NCBI GenBank assembly: GCA_902597335.1 | Contig: CACJXK010000003.1 | Coordinates: 62,001 to 126,000, forward strand | Reading direction: 5' to 3' | Origin: an uncultured Pelagibacteraceae bacterium | Lineage (GTDB): Bacteria; Pseudomonadota; Alphaproteobacteria; Pelagibacterales; Pelagibacteraceae | Length of the DNA: 64,000 nt | Shown: one piece after another, positions 9,088 to 19,057 of the stretch | Position numbering within the stretch: position 1 is the stretch's first letter | How the letters are laid out: each line of letters opens with the position of its first letter | Notes under the pieces: generated by a model | Seen by the model: only the letters and a program-made list of their open reading frames with translations | Databases searched by the model: none | Told to the model about the DNA's origin: nothing | Position numbers and translations under genes: made by a program

Positions 9088-10056
9088 CTAAATTACTTCT
9101 GAAAGTAGTGGCTTATTTGAGAAAAAACACTTTAAATTATTAACTGCTAACATACTCATTGCTAATCTCGTCTCATGTGTGGCGCTTCCAACATGAGGTA
9201 AAACAAAACAGTTATCTAATTCTAAATATCTTTTATCTAGATTTGGTTCATTATTAAACACATCAAGTCCGGCAGCATAAATTTTTTTGTTTTTCAAAGC
9301 TTCTATTAGTGCATCGTCATCTACAGTTGAGCCTCTTGATGTATTAATAAATACTGAATGCTTTGGAAACAATTTCAAGGTTTCTGAATTAATTATATTT
9401 TTAGTTTCTGGAGTAGCAGGCGTATGTAAACTTATATAATCACAGTTAGGTAGCATAGATTTTAAATCTGAATAATAAGTAGCATCTTTTTCAAGATCTT
9501 TAGATAATTTGCTTCTATTGAAATAAATTATTTTCATTTTAAAAGCTCTTGCTCTCTCAGCCACGATCTGACCAATTCTACCCATTCCTATGATGCCTAA
9601 AGTTTTCCCAGTAATTTCATTACCTACCATTAATTTAGTAATATCTGGTCTGTGATCTTTCCAAGTATTTGTCTTTACCAAATTGTAAGCTTCTCCAATT
9701 CTTCTTGAAGATGCTAAAATTAGTAGAATAGTTATTTCTGCTACAGCATCGTTTAATACATTCGGTGTGTTCGATACTTTTATATTTTTTTCCTTAGCTG
9801 ATTGAGTATTTATATTATCATATCCAACTCCAACATGACCAATTACTTTTAACCTCCCTGTCAAACTATCAAAGAAATTCTTATCTAATTTGTCAAAACT
9901 TGTTGAAATTAATCCATCATAATTATTTACAAGTTTAATTAATTCCTCATACGAATAAGGTTTGTCCTTCAAATTTAAAGTAACATCGAATTCTTGTTTT
10001 AATATTTCCTCTGCTCCATCAGAGATTTTTCTAGAAACTAATATTTTTGGTTTCAT
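9088..10056 (-). CDS. D-2-hydroxyacid dehydrogenase (glyoxylate/hydroxypyruvate reductase-like)
   Basis: 322-residue NAD(P)-dependent D-isomer-specific 2-hydroxyacid dehydrogenase. Rossmann motif GMGRIG at 157-162, Arg181 after the second beta strand (FNRS) indicating NADP use, catalytic Arg241, Glu270 and His288 (LPHVGSATHE). Length and motifs match glyoxylate/hydroxypyruvate and 2-ketogluconate reductases. It starts immediately after the stop codon of the IlvD/Edd dehydratase with no gap, so the two are cotranscribed. It may dispose of glyoxylate, glycolaldehyde-derived or keto-acid products of aldonate breakdown. Confidence 0.88.
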   Translation of the reverse strand: MKPKILVSRKISDGAEEILKQEFDVTLNLKDKPYSYEELIKLVNNYDGLISTSFDKLDKNFFDSLTGRLKVIGHVGVGYDNINTQSAKEKNIKVSNTPNVLNDAVAEITILLILASSRRIGEAYNLVKTNTWKDHRPDITKLMVGNEITGKTLGIIGMGRIGQIVAERARAFKMKIIYFNRSKLSKDLEKDATYYSDLKSMLPNCDYISLHTPATPETKNIINSETLKLFPKHSVFINTSRGSTVDDDALIEALKNKKIYAAGLDVFNNEPNLDKRYLELDNCFVLPHVGSATHETRLAMSMLAVNNLKCFFSNKPLLSEVI

Positions 10057-11832
10057 CTAATGGGAGTTTCTTAAAATACCCTTAGTTTTAGTAATATCTA
10101 AATATTGATCTCTTGACATTATACATGCTCCATCTTCGAGTTGACCAACATTTGATCTAGAAATTTCTTGCCAAGGAGTTTGGTTATTCAGTTTTTTTAT
10201 TTTTTTCTTTTTTCTTCTTTTTGTAAATTCTAATTTTGTTATTTGAAGGTCTACTCTTCTTTTATTTAAATCTATTGTCATTTTATCGCCAGTTTTAACA
10301 ATTGCTAAATCTCCACCTACTGCAGATTCTGGTGATACATGAAGTATTGATGGACTTTCTGAGGTACCGCTCTGTCTACCGTCACCAAGCGTTGGTAAAG
10401 CATTTATGCCCTTTTTTAATAGTCTATCTGGTGGTTGCATGTTCACCACTTCAGCAGATCCTGGATATCCAACAGGTCCACATCCTCTTATTATTAAGAT
10501 TGAATTTTCATCAATCTTTAACTTTTTGCTGTTTATTCTTTTATGATAATCTTCAGGTCCTTCAAAAACTACAGCTTTACCTTTAAAGACATTTGGATGT
10601 TTAGGATTTGACAAATATCTTTCCCTAAATTCTTTGCTAATAACTGAAGTTTTCATGATTGCTGATGAAAAGAAATTACCTTTCATAACTAAAAAACCTG
10701 CCTTATCAGTTAAGTTATCTTTGAAAGTTTTTATTACATCTCTATCAACATTGATTTTTTTTCTTAAGTTTTGAGCAACTGTTTTTCCTGTTACGGTTAT
10801 TAAGTTTTGATGGATTTTTTTATGCTTCATTAATTCTTTCATGATTGCAGGTATACCGCCTGCTCTGTAAAAACCTTCCATTAAATGTTCTCCAGCAGGT
10901 TGGCAGTTCGCCAGTAAAGGTATTTTGTGCCCTAATTTTTGCCAATTGGATAAATCGAATTTTACACCCATGTGTTTTGCAATTGCAATTAAATGAGTAG
11001 TACAATTACTTGATGCACCTATAGCACTAGCAACGACAACTGCATTTTCAAATGCTTTCTTTGTCATAATTTTTGAAGGTGTAAGATCTTCGTGAACCAT
11101 ATTTACAATTCTTGATCCTGTCTCAAAAGAAATTTGTTCTCTTTCTCTATAAGGTGCTGGTATCACCGCACATCCAGGTAAAGACATTCCTAATGCCTCT
11201 GCAACTGAATTCATTGAGGAAGCAGTTCCCATTGTATTACAGTGTCCAGGACTTGGTGATGATGCTGCTGCCATATCCATGAATTCCTCATAATTAATTT
11301 CTCCCTTAGCATGTAGTCTTCTAGCCTCCCAAATAATGGTTCCTGCTCCAGCTTTCTTGCCCTTATAATTTCCATCAAGCATTGGGCCACCTGATAAAAC
11401 AATTGCTGGTATATTTACTGTTGCGGCTGCCATTAATGCTGCTGGAGTAGTTTTATCACATCCAGTTGTAAGTATTACTCCATCTATTGGATATCCATAT
11501 AGAACTTCGACTAATGATAAATATGATAAATTTCTATCTAACATTGCAGTAGGTTTTTTTCCAGTTTCTTGAATTGGGTGAGTAGGAAATTCCATAGGAA
11601 TGCCTCCTGCTCTTCTAATTCCATCTTTAATTCTTTTACTCAAGGATAGAAAATGTCTATTACATGGAGATAAATCACTACCTGATTGAGCAATACCTAT
11701 TATTGGATTACCAGATTGAAGCTCTTCTCTTGTAAGTCCATAATTTAGATATCTTTCCAAATACATCGCTGTCATACCTGGATCTTTAGGATCATCAAAC
11801 CACTGCTTGCTTCTTAAATTCTTTTTTTTCAT
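10057..11832 (-). CDS. IlvD/Edd-family aldonic acid dehydratase (arabonate/xylonate dehydratase type)
   Basis: Fe-S dependent dehydratase converting an aldonate to a 2-keto-3-deoxy acid; 591 residues from the ATG at 11832 (the codon before it is a TTG). Cluster cysteines occur in SDLSPCN, TTGCDKTTP and GHCNTMGTA. The C-terminal GCGPVGYPGSAEV and GDGRQSGTSE segments are family-typical. The N-terminus LRSKQWF and overall length favour the pentonate dehydratase branch over the amino-acid enzyme IlvD or phosphogluconate dehydratase Edd. A basic KRRKKKKIKK patch near the C-terminus is unusual. It is cotranscribed with a hydroxyacid dehydrogenase and divergent from uxaA. Confidence 0.85.
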   Translation of the reverse strand: MKKKNLRSKQWFDDPKDPGMTAMYLERYLNYGLTREELQSGNPIIGIAQSGSDLSPCNRHFLSLSKRIKDGIRRAGGIPMEFPTHPIQETGKKPTAMLDRNLSYLSLVEVLYGYPIDGVILTTGCDKTTPAALMAAATVNIPAIVLSGGPMLDGNYKGKKAGAGTIIWEARRLHAKGEINYEEFMDMAAASSPSPGHCNTMGTASSMNSVAEALGMSLPGCAVIPAPYREREQISFETGSRIVNMVHEDLTPSKIMTKKAFENAVVVASAIGASSNCTTHLIAIAKHMGVKFDLSNWQKLGHKIPLLANCQPAGEHLMEGFYRAGGIPAIMKELMKHKKIHQNLITVTGKTVAQNLRKKINVDRDVIKTFKDNLTDKAGFLVMKGNFFSSAIMKTSVISKEFRERYLSNPKHPNVFKGKAVVFEGPEDYHKRINSKKLKIDENSILIIRGCGPVGYPGSAEVVNMQPPDRLLKKGINALPTLGDGRQSGTSESPSILHVSPESAVGGDLAIVKTGDKMTIDLNKRRVDLQITKLEFTKRRKKKKIKKLNNQTPWQEISRSNVGQLEDGACIMSRDQYLDITKTKGILRNSH

Positions 11833-11897
11833 CAAATTATAAATATATTATTTAAATTAAATTAATTTATAATATTTTATAAAACTTATATTAAAAA

Positions 11898-13403
11898 ATG
11901 AATAGTCTAATTGTTCTCAATAAAAACGATAATGTTGGTGTAAGTCAATTCATAATACCAGAAAAAACAAAAATTGATGGTCAGGATATTAGCACTATTG
12001 ATCCAATACCTTTTGGGCATAAAGTTTGTTTAAAACCTATAAACAAAGGTGATCCTATAATTAAATATGATCAAATAATAGGATTTGCTTCTAAAAACAT
12101 AAATGCAGGTGAACATGTCCATTCTCATAATTTAGAATTCAAAGAATTTGAGAGAAACTTCAAAGTAAAAAACAAAAAAACAATTGTAGATGAAAATATA
12201 GATACCTTTTTCAATGGAATTTTGAGAGAAAATGGTCAAGTGGCTACAAGAAACTATATAGGAATTGTGAGTACAGTAAATTGTTCAGCTACTGTAACTA
12301 AAATGATTGTTGAAAAAATAAAATATTCAAACATCTTAAATGATTACCCTAATATAGATGGAGTGGTGCCAATTACTCATTCAACTGGATGCGGTATGAA
12401 TACAGTTAGTGAGGGTATGCAAATGTTTCAAAGAACTATTGATGGTTTTAAAAATCATCCAAATTTTTCACACGTTTTTGTTATTGGTTTAGGTTGTGAA
12501 TGTGCACAAGTAAGTTTATTTGATGAGTCTGTAAAAAAACATAATAGGATACATTTTCTAACTATTCAGGATGAAGGTGGTACAAAAAAAATTGTAGAGA
12601 AAGTCTTATCTCAAATTAAAAATCTGTTATCTGAGGCTAATGATATTAAAAGAACTCCAGTGCCAGTGAGTAACTTAACATTAGCTCTTCAATGCGGAGG
12701 ATCAGATGGGTATTCTGGTATAACCGCAAATCCAGCTTTAGGTGTAGCAGCTGATATGTTGGTAAAAAAGGGAGGGAGTTCAATATTATCAGAGACGCCA
12801 GAGATATATGGCGCTGAACATCTATTGATAAACAGAGCAAATAGCAAAGAAACAGCAGACAAATTAATGAAAAGGTTAGAATGGTGGAAACATTATACCT
12901 CAATAAATAACAGTACTATGGACAATAATCCTGCGCCTGGAAATAAAAGAGGTGGCTTAACGACAATTCTAGAAAAATCTCTTGGTGCAGTTGCAAAAGG
13001 CGGTAAGTCAATTTTAGAAGATGTACTGGAATATGCGGAGCCATTGAAAAATAAAGGTTTTAATTTTATGGACTCGCCTGGGTATGATCCAGTTTCTGTT
13101 ACAGGTCAAGTTGCTTCAGGAGCAAATGTTATTTGTTTTACTACCGGAAGAGGATCTTGTTTTGGATGCAAACCAGTACCAAGTTTAAAATTATCCACCA
13201 ACACTGCAATGTATGAAAAAATGGAAGAAGATATGGATATTAATTGTGGGACTATCGCTGAAGGAAAAGAAGATATTGAAAAAGTTGGGGGTAAAATATT
13301 TGATCTTGTTGTAAATACTGCTTCAGGGAATAAATCAAAAAGTGAAATTAATGGCTACGGTGATGAGGAGTTTAATCCTTGGCAAGTAGGCGTTGTGATG
13401 TAA
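11898..13403 (+). CDS. uxaA: UxaA-family altronate/galactarate-type dehydratase
   Basis: Full-length 501-residue UxaA-type hydrolyase. An N-terminal SAF-like domain (about residues 10-80, with KPINKGDPI and INAGEHVHSHN) is followed by the main catalytic domain beginning RENGQVATRNYIG near 110-122, then HSTGCGM and the Cys-rich GRGSCFGCKP near the C-terminus, probably Fe-binding. Altronate dehydratase yields 2-keto-3-deoxygluconate, but no uxaB, uxaC or KDG kinase is nearby, so the true substrate may be another hexonate or hexarate. It is divergent from the IlvD/Edd gene (65-bp gap) and followed by an EamA exporter/importer. Confidence 0.85.
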   Translation: MNSLIVLNKNDNVGVSQFIIPEKTKIDGQDISTIDPIPFGHKVCLKPINKGDPIIKYDQIIGFASKNINAGEHVHSHNLEFKEFERNFKVKNKKTIVDENIDTFFNGILRENGQVATRNYIGIVSTVNCSATVTKMIVEKIKYSNILNDYPNIDGVVPITHSTGCGMNTVSEGMQMFQRTIDGFKNHPNFSHVFVIGLGCECAQVSLFDESVKKHNRIHFLTIQDEGGTKKIVEKVLSQIKNLLSEANDIKRTPVPVSNLTLALQCGGSDGYSGITANPALGVAADMLVKKGGSSILSETPEIYGAEHLLINRANSKETADKLMKRLEWWKHYTSINNSTMDNNPAPGNKRGGLTTILEKSLGAVAKGGKSILEDVLEYAEPLKNKGFNFMDSPGYDPVSVTGQVASGANVICFTTGRGSCFGCKPVPSLKLSTNTAMYEKMEEDMDINCGTIAEGKEDIEKVGGKIFDLVVNTASGNKSKSEINGYGDEEFNPWQVGVVM

Positions 13404-13430
13404 CTTTTGATTAATTTATAAAAACTACCC

Positions 13431-14315
13431 ATGCCTAAAAATCAAAAAGCTTCTTTGATAAAAGTAATATTTCTATCTGCATCTGGTTTTTTTTTATTTG
13501 TATGCATGGATTCCACAGCAAAATATTTAGGAAGCGTTATGCCTGTTACACAAGCTGTATGGGGTAGATTTTTTTTTCACTTTGTTGCGCTTTGTGTTTA
13601 TTTTTTACTTTTTAAGCCAAAACTTAATTTAACAAGAAATTTTAAAATTCAAATTGTAAGGTCTTTATTAATGGTAACTGCAACTTTTTTTATGTTTAAT
13701 TCATTACAAAGATTTGATTTAGTTGATATTTATGTAGTTTTTTTTAGTGCACCACTAATTGTTTCGCTATTATCAGCATACTTCTTAAAAGATATTTTAT
13801 CACCAAAAGGTATAGTTTTAATGTTGTTAAGTTTTGGATCAATTGTTTATGCTTTAGGGCCTAGTATGAAAATATTATCTCCAGAGCTTATATTCCCAAT
13901 AGTACCTCCGTTATGCTGGGCACTTTATCAATTCTTTACAAAACTTATTTCTGGGAACAATGAACCTTTTTCAGCGGTTTTTTATACTGCAGTTACTGGT
14001 GCTTTAATATTTACTATTTATATTTCTTTTAATTGGGTGCCAATTGAGAACAATATTTATTGGATTGGTTTAGTAGCTATGGGAATTTTTGGCTTCGTAA
14101 GTCATTTTATAATTATTTATGCAATTCAGTTGTCAAATTTATCTTTTGTAACTAACTTTCAATATTCACAGTTATTATGGTCAACTATAATTAATTTTTT
14201 AATTTTTGGAGTACCTGCAGATATAAGCAAAATAATAGGTCTTATAGGTATTATAATTTTCGGAGTTTTGTTTATTAGAGTTGAAGGATCAAAAAAGGTC
14301 AAAAAAATTAGTTAA
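13431..14315 (+). CDS. EamA/DMT-superfamily membrane transporter
   Basis: 294 residues with about ten hydrophobic helices in two repeats, the pattern of the drug/metabolite transporter (EamA, RhaT-like) superfamily. It begins 27 bp after uxaA on the same strand and overlaps the convergent Gfo/Idh gene by 8 bp at its 3' end. It probably moves a small metabolite (a sugar acid, amino acid or keto acid) across the inner membrane; direction and substrate are not predictable. Confidence 0.8.
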   Translation: MPKNQKASLIKVIFLSASGFFLFVCMDSTAKYLGSVMPVTQAVWGRFFFHFVALCVYFLLFKPKLNLTRNFKIQIVRSLLMVTATFFMFNSLQRFDLVDIYVVFFSAPLIVSLLSAYFLKDILSPKGIVLMLLSFGSIVYALGPSMKILSPELIFPIVPPLCWALYQFFTKLISGNNEPFSAVFYTAVTGALIFTIYISFNWVPIENNIYWIGLVAMGIFGFVSHFIIIYAIQLSNLSFVTNFQYSQLLWSTIINFLIFGVPADISKIIGLIGIIIFGVLFIRVEGSKKVKKIS

Positions 14316-15348
14316 TATTAATTTTTTTTCCTAACTTTGAGCTTTTATTTATCGCATCAAAAATAATAAGAGAATTTAATCCATCTTTACCGGTTACTTT
14401 AGGTTTTTCTTTGTTCAGCACTACTTTTGCGAAATGATCAATTTGATTAATTAACGTTTCATTACTCTTCTGAACATTGATTTTATTATTATGAATACTA
14501 TTCCACCAACTTCTTTCTTTTTGATAGTACCAAAATTTTAAATTAGGGAATTGAACCGAGCCCTTTGTTCCTCCTATAAAATAAGATGATTGATCTGTTA
14601 CTGGATAAGCAGGATTTTCACCTGCCGTTAATTCATAACTCCAAGGAGAAACAATTGTATCTGATATATTTAAAGTACATAAAGCACCTGACTTAAAAAA
14701 TAAATTTACTGAAGCTGTATCTTCAACTTTATATTTTCTTATACTATTTGATTTAAAAGCCTGAACATATTTTACTGGGCCAAGTAAATAACAAATCATG
14801 TCAATATCATGCACTAAATTAATACCTAATGGTCCTCCACCATCACTTATTCTCCATTTTTCATTAAAATATTTTTTATGTTTATATAACCAACATAAAA
14901 TGTTTGCAGATACAATTTTGCCAAGTTTTTTATCATCTATTATTTTTTTTACTTTATTAACTATAGAATTGTGTCGTCTGTGATAGCCTATTAGCAATGA
15001 TGTTTTGTTCTTTTTTGCACTGCTAATAATTTTTTTTGCTGATTTAATATTATCTGAAATAGGTTTTTCTAACAAAACAGGTATTTTTGAATTTAGAAAT
15101 TTTACTGTATCCTTTTCATGTAAAATATTTGGAGTTGCGACTACAACTGCATCAGGCTTATCACTTTCCAATAAAATTTTGGTCGATTTATAAAGTGGAA
15201 CTTTGAATTTTTTGGCTAACTCAATCCCTGCTTTTTTAATTTCAACAATTGAGTGAAGAGAAGTATTTTTAGATCTTTGGATTGCTTTTATATGCTGCAA
15301 TCCCATTAAACCAATTCCAATTACTGAAATTTTTACTTTCTTAGGCAC
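14308..15348 (-). CDS. Gfo/Idh/MocA-family NAD(P)-dependent oxidoreductase
   Basis: 346 residues, GTG start at 15348. N-terminal Rossmann fold (GIGLMGLQH), the conserved EKP lysine motif near residue 94 (LEKPIS), GYHRRHN, and catalytic His-Asp in NLVHDID about residue 180. It is the last gene of the operon headed by the glucose/mannose-type ABC transporter, after an SDR related to xylose dehydrogenase. It probably oxidises an imported sugar or sugar alcohol, in the manner of glucose-fructose oxidoreductase or inositol dehydrogenase; substrate unassigned. Confidence 0.85.
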   Translation of the reverse strand: MPKKVKISVIGIGLMGLQHIKAIQRSKNTSLHSIVEIKKAGIELAKKFKVPLYKSTKILLESDKPDAVVVATPNILHEKDTVKFLNSKIPVLLEKPISDNIKSAKKIISSAKKNKTSLLIGYHRRHNSIVNKVKKIIDDKKLGKIVSANILCWLYKHKKYFNEKWRISDGGGPLGINLVHDIDMICYLLGPVKYVQAFKSNSIRKYKVEDTASVNLFFKSGALCTLNISDTIVSPWSYELTAGENPAYPVTDQSSYFIGGTKGSVQFPNLKFWYYQKERSWWNSIHNNKINVQKSNETLINQIDHFAKVVLNKEKPKVTGKDGLNSLIIFDAINKSSKLGKKININ

Positions 15349-15359
15349 AAATCTATATC

Positions 15360-16121
15360 TTAGGTGATACCAGCATCAATAATAAAGTTCTGTTTAGTAC
15401 ATCCTGAGGACACATCAGAAGAGAGATGAACAACTAAACTTGCTACATCAGCTGGTTTTAATTGTCTTTTCAAACATTGTTTATCAAGGATAAACTTTTT
15501 ATACTTGGGCGTTAACCAGTGCTTTATTTGGCGTTCAGTAGCAATTGATCCTGGGGTTACAGAATTACATCTAATATTATATTTACCAAATTCTCTTGCA
15601 AAAGATCTAGTTAAACCAATAACAGCTGATTTTGCTGTTTCGTAAGCAACCTTGTCACCTTCCCCTAACATCCAAGAAACTGAACTCAAATTTACGATAG
15701 CTCCACCTTTTTTTTGAATCATTCCTTTTAAAACAGCTTTAATTGTAAAGAAAAAATGTTTTAAGTTAACATCCATTCTGTTGTTCCAATATTTTTCATT
15801 TACCTCTTTAGTGGAATGCCTATCATCATTAGCTGCATTATTTATCAAAATATCGATAGGTCCTTTAGATTTTATTATTTTTTTAATTATATTTTCTAAT
15901 TTTTTAATTTTTAAAAGATTACATTCAATAAAGTGAGGAGCTTTAATCCTTTTTTTTTTTAAATGTGAAACTAATTTTTTTGACTCTTTTATATTTATAT
16001 CTACAAAATAAACTTCGCATTCTTGCTCACAAAAGTGCTCTACTATAGAAGCGCCTATTCCAGATCCTCCTCCTGTAATAAAAACTCTTTTATTTTTAAG
16101 ATCAAAATATTTTACTTTCAT
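15360..16121 (-). CDS. SDR sugar 1-dehydrogenase, D-xylose/L-arabinose dehydrogenase-like
   Basis: 253 residues from the ATG at 16121, which has an AAGGAT ribosome site; an upstream ATG at 16151 would overlap the ABC ATPase gene. Glycine loop GGGSGIGAS (17-25), Asp41 for NAD, catalytic Tyr160 and Lys164 (AYETAKS). The segments INNAANDDRH, YWNNRMDVNLKH and FILDKQCLK closely resemble the Caulobacter NAD-dependent D-xylose dehydrogenase XylB as I recall it. Such enzymes oxidise a pentose at C1 to the lactone. Being directly behind the sugar ABC ATPase gene, it probably acts on the sugar that this transporter imports. Confidence 0.85.
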   Translation of the reverse strand: MKVKYFDLKNKRVFITGGGSGIGASIVEHFCEQECEVYFVDINIKESKKLVSHLKKKRIKAPHFIECNLLKIKKLENIIKKIIKSKGPIDILINNAANDDRHSTKEVNEKYWNNRMDVNLKHFFFTIKAVLKGMIQKKGGAIVNLSSVSWMLGEGDKVAYETAKSAVIGLTRSFAREFGKYNIRCNSVTPGSIATERQIKHWLTPKYKKFILDKQCLKRQLKPADVASLVVHLSSDVSSGCTKQNFIIDAGIT

Positions 16122-16122
16122 T

Positions 16123-17217
16123 TTATATCCTTTCCTCAGTTTTAGCATCAAATAAAGAAATTTGTGTTAAATCAAAAAATAATTTTGTATTTTTTGATAA
16201 TTCAATCTTAATCGTAGATGGAAATTTAGCTAATACTTCTTGATTTTCATAATCAAATGTCATTATTTGTTCATGACCAATATACTCACTTAAATCAGCT
16301 CTTAGATTAATTTCAAAATCTCCCTCGTTAGATTTTTTAGAGAAAATATGCTCTGGTCTTATACCAAAAAAAATTTCTTTATTTTCTAAATTAGATTTTT
16401 CTATAAAATCATAACCATTTATTGGAATTTCAAAGTTTGAGCCATTTGCAACAAATGAAATTTGATTTGAACTTTGTTTCAGATTACCCTTAATTAAGTT
16501 CATTGAAGGTGAACCAATAAAGTCTGCTACGAATGTATTGCTAGGCTTGTTGTAAATATTTTCTGGTGTATCATTTTGCTGGATCACACCATGATTCATA
16601 ATTGCAATATTAGTTCCTAAGCTCATTGCCTCGGTTTGGTCATGTGTTACATAGACTACGGTGGTTTTAAGCTGTTGATGAAGTTTTTTAATTTCTCTTC
16701 TCATTTCAACTCTTAATTTTGCATCAAGATTAGATAAAGGTTCATCAAATAAAAATATTCTTGGTTCTCTCACTAACGCTCTTCCGATTGCCACACGTTG
16801 TCTTTGTCCTCCTGATAATTGCGAAGGTTTCCTTTCAAGTAAAGCATCTACTTGTAAAAATTTTGAAACTTTTTGTAATTGTTCCTCTATTTTTTCTTTT
16901 GATACCTTTGCTTGTTTAAGGCCAAAAATCATATTTTCACGTACATTCATGGATGGATACAAAGCATAAGACTGGAATACCATTGCAATATTACGGTCTT
17001 TTGGTTCAACTTTACTTACATTATAATCATCTATAAAGACATTCCCTTCATTTATTGTTTCTAAGCCTGCAATAATATTTAATAGTGTTGACTTTCCACA
17101 GCCAGAAGGGCCTAAAAGAACTAAAAAATTCCCTTCGTCTATTTCTAAATTGATTTTTCTTAAAACCTCTGTTGTTCCAAAATTTTTCGATAATTCTTGA
17201 ATTTTTAAAGTTTTCAT
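16123..17217 (-). CDS. CUT1-family sugar ABC transporter ATPase (UgpC/MalK type)
   Basis: 364 residues. Walker A GPSGCGKST at 36-44, Q-loop Gln82, signature LSGGQ at 134-138, Walker B FLFDEP at 155-160, switch His in YVTHDQTEA, and a C-terminal TOBE/regulatory domain of about 120 residues (FGIRPEH). This is the MalK/UgpC architecture that energises CUT1 sugar importers. It is 2 bp after the MalG-type permease gene and ends one base before the SDR start, completing the SBP-MalF-MalG-ATPase transporter. Confidence 0.95.
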   Translation of the reverse strand: MKTLKIQELSKNFGTTEVLRKINLEIDEGNFLVLLGPSGCGKSTLLNIIAGLETINEGNVFIDDYNVSKVEPKDRNIAMVFQSYALYPSMNVRENMIFGLKQAKVSKEKIEEQLQKVSKFLQVDALLERKPSQLSGGQRQRVAIGRALVREPRIFLFDEPLSNLDAKLRVEMRREIKKLHQQLKTTVVYVTHDQTEAMSLGTNIAIMNHGVIQQNDTPENIYNKPSNTFVADFIGSPSMNLIKGNLKQSSNQISFVANGSNFEIPINGYDFIEKSNLENKEIFFGIRPEHIFSKKSNEGDFEINLRADLSEYIGHEQIMTFDYENQEVLAKFPSTIKIELSKNTKLFFDLTQISLFDAKTEERI

Positions 17218-17219
17218 CT

Positions 17220-18122
17220 TTATCCTTTCACTGCTCCTGAAGTTAATCCTCTAATAAAGTATTTGCCTGCTAACACATAAACAATAAGTGTAGGAACTCC
17301 AGCAATTATTGCAGAAGCCATATCTACATTATACTCTTTAACGCTTGTACTAGATAAAACCATATTGTTTAGCGCAACTTGAATTGGTGCTGCCTCTCCA
17401 AATGAAAAGGTTGATCCAAATAAAAAGTCATTCCATATTTGAGTAAATTGCCAAATAACTGTTACTACTATGATTGGTGCTGATATAGGAAGTAAAATTT
17501 TGAAAAAGATTTTAAAAAACCCAGCTCCATCTATTCTCGCAGCTTTTACTAATTCTGTTGGAACAGAAATGTAATAATTTCTAAAAAATAAAGTTGTAAA
17601 TGGAATTCCATAAACTGTATGTACTAACACAAGACCAATTACTGAATTTGATATTCCTAAAACTCCAAGAGTTCTAGCCATCGGCAATAAGATTGCTTGG
17701 AATGGAATGAAACAACCAAATAATAAAAAAAGAAATACCCATTGGTCTCCTTTAAATCTCCATTTTGTTAAAACATATCCTGTCATTGCTCCAATAAATG
17801 TAGAGAAAAATACAGCCGGCACGACCATCTTAATTGAATTCCAAAAGTATGGTTTTAAAAAAGTATCACCTGCTCCATATCCTCTACCTCCCCAAGCAAC
17901 AGCCCAAGAGTCAAAGTTTAATCCACTTGGCCAAGTTAATAATGTTCCTTGACGAATTTCCTCCATTGTTTTTAATGAAGTTACGATCATTACATATAAT
18001 GGGAATATAAAATATAACGCAAAAAGTATTAGCACAAAGTACAAAAACCATCTTAAGAACATGTTTGTATATTTAGATCTTTGTTCGAGCTGTTTATACG
18101 AAGTGTGTATCTTATCTTGCAT
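17220..18122 (-). CDS. Sugar ABC transporter permease, MalG/GtsC type
   Basis: 300-residue inner-membrane permease with six predicted helices. The EAA loop (ELVKAARIDGAGFFKIFFKILLP region, about residues 190-215) contacts the ATPase. The sequence fits the glucose/mannose-type CUT1 branch. It overlaps the MalF-type permease gene by 11 bp, showing translational coupling. Confidence 0.93.
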   Translation of the reverse strand: MQDKIHTSYKQLEQRSKYTNMFLRWFLYFVLILFALYFIFPLYVMIVTSLKTMEEIRQGTLLTWPSGLNFDSWAVAWGGRGYGAGDTFLKPYFWNSIKMVVPAVFFSTFIGAMTGYVLTKWRFKGDQWVFLFLLFGCFIPFQAILLPMARTLGVLGISNSVIGLVLVHTVYGIPFTTLFFRNYYISVPTELVKAARIDGAGFFKIFFKILLPISAPIIVVTVIWQFTQIWNDFLFGSTFSFGEAAPIQVALNNMVLSSTSVKEYNVDMASAIIAGVPTLIVYVLAGKYFIRGLTSGAVKG

Positions 18123-18987
18123 TTTCTCTCCTCAACTCTGAATATAGGTATGGTATTATTACAGCCGCTACTGCCATGAACATCATCATTGCACTTGCAG
18201 CCGATAGACCAACTTGGCTTTTATGAAAAGCGGTTTGAGTCATATATAATGCGGGCATAGTTGTGGATATTCCTGGTCCACCCTGTGTTAAGGCAACTAT
18301 TAGATCATAACTTTTAATTGATATGTGTACTAAAATTACAAAACTCGTAAAAAATACTGGTCTCATCATTGGAAGTAATATTTTCCAATAAACTGTAAAC
18401 AAATTTGCACCATCTATTTTTGCTGCTTTAACAATTTCATCTTCAACCGATCTCAATCCAGCTAAAAATAATGCCATCACAAAACCAGCAGATTGCCAAA
18501 CACCTGCGATAACAATGGTATAAATGGCCATTTCCCGGTTAACCAACCAATCAAATGTAAAGTTTTGAAATCCCCAATCAATAAACATTTTTTGGATACC
18601 AAGAGTTGGATTTAAAATCCACTTCCATGCAGTTCCTGTTACAATAAAAGATAAAGCCATAGGGTATAGGTAAATTGTTCTTAAAACGCCCTCTGCTCTA
18701 ATTTTTTGATCCAAAAATATTGCAAGAATAATTCCAATTACCACACAGAATATTAAAAATAATGCAGTAAAAATAAGTAAATTATCTACAGCTATAAGCC
18801 ACTTTCTTGACCCCCAAAGTTTAACATACTGACCAACGCCCCATAATTCATATTTGGGTAAAATTTTTGAATTAGTAAAAGATATATATAAAGTCCAGAG
18901 CACAAAACCATAGACAAACCAACCAATTAATCCAACAGCGGGAGCCATTACAATTTTTGGTAAGTTTTTTTCCAACCACTTGAACAT
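18112..18987 (-). CDS. Sugar ABC transporter permease, MalF/GtsB type
   Basis: 291-residue inner-membrane permease with six helices and an EAA loop (EIVKAAKIDGANLFTVYWKILLP region, about residues 183-205). It is the first membrane-subunit gene after the binding-protein gene, separated from it by a perfect terminator-like hairpin. The sequence fits CUT1 glucose/mannose-type importers. Confidence 0.93.
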   Translation of the reverse strand: MFKWLEKNLPKIVMAPAVGLIGWFVYGFVLWTLYISFTNSKILPKYELWGVGQYVKLWGSRKWLIAVDNLLIFTALFLIFCVVIGIILAIFLDQKIRAEGVLRTIYLYPMALSFIVTGTAWKWILNPTLGIQKMFIDWGFQNFTFDWLVNREMAIYTIVIAGVWQSAGFVMALFLAGLRSVEDEIVKAAKIDGANLFTVYWKILLPMMRPVFFTSFVILVHISIKSYDLIVALTQGGPGISTTMPALYMTQTAFHKSQVGLSAASAMMMFMAVAAVIIPYLYSELRRENAR

Positions 18988-19018
18988 TATAAATATTTTT
19001 TAGTTTTGATTAAAAAAA

Positions 19019-19045
19019 AAGGCCACCTAAAAATTAGGTGGCCTT
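19019..19045 (-). terminator. Terminator/attenuator between the sugar-binding protein and permease genes
   Basis: A 12-bp perfect stem built on GGCCACCTAA / TTAGGTGGCC with a 3-nt loop, followed on the minus-strand transcript by a run of nine U. This is a textbook intrinsic terminator placed 13 bp after the binding-protein stop and before malF-type permease. Only read-through transcripts would express the permeases. Confidence 0.88.
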
Positions 19046-19057
19046 AATTTTTATACT